Assembly (NCBI GenBank): GCA_026713505.1
Contig: JAPOOH010000397.1
Coordinates: 1 to 6,623 of the forward strand
Direction of reading: 5' to 3'
DNA from: Chloroflexota bacterium
GTDB lineage: Bacteria > Chloroflexota > Dehalococcoidia > Lucifugimonadales > Australimonadaceae
Length of the DNA stretch: 6,623 nt
The stretch's first letter is position 1. Every line of letters starts with the position of its first letter. A model generated the notes under the pieces. It searched no databases, was not told the DNA's origin, and was given only the letters and a program-made list of their open reading frames with translations. A program made the translations under genes and the position numbers. Below are positions 5,997 to 6,623 of this stretch, in pieces.

Positions 5997-6140
5997 TTGT
6001 CATGCTGAGCGCGCCCGGGAGTTACTTGCCGTTCTCATGTTGAGTGCAGCCCGCGCTTGGCACGCAACTTCCTCTCAGGTGACGCCCGCAAGTGCACGCC
6101 GTCTCTCCCCGGGAGATCCTTACCTCCGCGGGAACGACAA
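5997..6140. repeat. Degenerate interspersed palindromic element (REP/MITE-like remnant)
   Basis: TTGTCATGCTGAGCGC (5997-6012) recurs with 13 of 16 matches at 6032-6047. An inverted, one-base-shorter version of its core, CTCAGGTGAC, lies at 6074-6083. The far end, 6132-6140, finishes in GACAA, the inverse of the TTGTC that opens the element. CCCGGGAG occurs at 6014-6021 and again at 6108-6115, and the latter lies within TCTCCC-C-GGGAGA (6104-6116). The motif recalls the dispersed CTCAGGATGACA-type palindromes seen in many bacterial intergenic regions; that comparison is from memory. No transposase gene is present. Confidence 0.4.
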
Positions 6141-6169
6141 GAAGGGGCGCCCTCTGCAGGCGCCCCTTC
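6141..6169. terminator. Strong stem-loop between convergent genes, probable terminator
   Basis: GAAGGGGCGC (6141-6150) and GCGCCCCTTC (6160-6169) form a perfect ten-base stem, extendable by one C-G pair, with a loop of seven to nine bases. On the minus strand it begins 19 bases past the stop of the cupin-like gene and is followed by TTGTCGTT, a poor T-tract. On the plus strand no T-run follows. It probably terminates the leftward transcript and may also stop or protect the end of the operon mRNA, about 150 bases after its last stop codon. Confidence 0.65.
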
Positions 6170-6188
6170 ACCATGTCTGGGCGGTCCG

Positions 6189-6623
6189 CTACTGCTGCGG
6201 GAACATCTCGACGGGTGTCTGCCGGGGGCCAAGGCTCTCGTAGTAGTAGTTCGTCTCCGGGTCGTAGCGGCCCTGGTTGAAGCCGCCCGACTTCTCGCTG
6301 CGGATGATGACAGCAACCGTCCGCTCCCCGACCGTGATCTCCGTGTGGACCTCGTACGGCCTGACCAGGTCGATCTCGCCGGGGCCGACCAATTGGTCCG
6401 ACGCCAACTCGATCTCCGCGTAGTCCGGTTTCGAGCGATCGTCGAGGCGGTTGTAGCGCTCGATGCGCTCGTGGCCGTCGAGCACGCCGTAGAGCGTGTA
6501 GATGTGGGCGTGGTCGTGGATGCGGGGGCGCGCGCCTTGCCGGGCCTCGCCCTTCGTCAGGCCGTTCACGGCGAAGCCGTAGTCCGGGTCCTCGTAGAAG
6601 ATGAGGTTCTCGGCGCGGCCGTC
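6189..6623 (-). CDS. Cupin-fold (double-stranded beta-helix) metal-binding protein, C-terminal part
   Basis: The last 144 residues of a protein whose start lies beyond the right edge; the frame is open to base 6623. The segment PRIHDHAHIYTLYGVLDG (residues 33-50 of the visible part) resembles the H-x-H metal-binding turn of small cupins related to cysteine-dioxygenase-like and COG5553-type metal-dependent proteins. It is followed by ERIERYNRLDD, a short acidic strand region, the later RPYEVHTEITVGERTVAVII with a possible third ligand in EVH, and a tyrosine-rich end (NYYYESLG). The substrate is unknown. A GTG at 6567-6569 could be read as a start, but the upstream residues NLIFYEDPDYGFAV are in frame and look like family sequence, so I treat the gene as partial. 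It ends TAG followed by the stem-loop at 6141-6169. Confidence 0.72.
   Translation of the reverse strand, partial: DGRAENLIFYEDPDYGFAVNGLTKGEARQGARPRIHDHAHIYTLYGVLDGHERIERYNRLDDRSKPDYAEIELASDQLVGPGEIDLVRPYEVHTEITVGERTVAVIIRSEKSGGFNQGRYDPETNYYYESLGPRQTPVEMFPQQ

Larger units (their letters stand above)
5992..6188. other. Non-coding convergent spacer
   Basis: The spacer between the rightward operon and the leftward cupin-like gene shows no credible coding frame. It contains degenerate palindromic repeats (5997-6140) and a GC stem-loop (6141-6169). Nothing else is recognisable. Confidence 0.6.

Noticed and set aside
6037..6243. Short plus-strand frames crossing the convergent spacer
   Set aside because: They run through the stem-loop and into the 3' end of the cupin-like gene, lack a ribosome binding site and show no coding character.
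6567..6569. GTG as the true start of the cupin-like gene
   Set aside because: The frame stays open to the window edge with family-like sequence before it, and the GTG lacks a convincing ribosome binding site.
1..6623. CRISPR array, retron, toxin-antitoxin pair or other defence module
   Set aside because: No regularly spaced repeats, reverse transcriptase motifs, nuclease motifs or small paired toxin-antitoxin genes are visible; every large stretch is explained by ordinary metabolic or housekeeping genes.

Overview
The window is GC-rich (by eye clearly above 60 percent, not computed) and tightly packed with bacterial genes. Open antisense frames mirror almost every gene, as expected of high-GC3 DNA. 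A large FAD-linked 2-hydroxyacid oxidase, an HpcH/HpaI aldolase next to a beta-hydroxyacid dehydrogenase, a solitary BlaI-type regulator and a small cupin-like protein would fit a Chloroflexota genome such as the Dehalococcoidia/SAR202 group. That placement is inferred from gene content and is not proven; no marker here settles it.

Layout. (1) 1-1520, minus strand: the first 506 residues of a GlcD/Dld-type FAD-linked oxidase, running off the left edge. (2) 1521-1726: a divergent control region with a good -35/-10 pair for the rightward operon and a perfect hairpin in the leader of the leftward gene. (3) 1727-5991, plus strand: six same-strand genes with overlaps or gaps of at most about 25 bases, so very probably one operon. 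In order they are a BlaI/MecI-type repressor with a C-terminal membrane anchor (TTG start), rsmG (16S rRNA m7G methyltransferase), a UPF0104-type polytopic membrane protein, an HpcH/HpaI-family class II aldolase, a tartronate-semialdehyde-reductase-like dehydrogenase, and a small two-span membrane protein. (4) 5992-6188: a non-coding convergent spacer with degenerate palindromic repeats and a strong GC stem-loop. (5) 6189-6623, minus strand: the C-terminal part of a cupin-fold protein running off the right edge.

How the genes fit together. The aldolase and dehydrogenase are translationally coupled. By analogy with GarL and GarR they could cleave a 2-keto-3-deoxy sugar acid to pyruvate plus a hydroxy- or semialdehyde, then reduce that aldehyde. 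The divergent oxidase also acts on 2-hydroxyacid-type substrates. The first three operon genes look like housekeeping or envelope functions, so the operon is functionally mixed. I found no CRISPR array, transposase, tRNA, rRNA, toxin-antitoxin pair or recognisable defence system. The most unusual points are the membrane-tethered BlaI-like regulator without a BlaR1 partner, the aldolase-reductase pair, and the nested repeat remnant in the convergent spacer.
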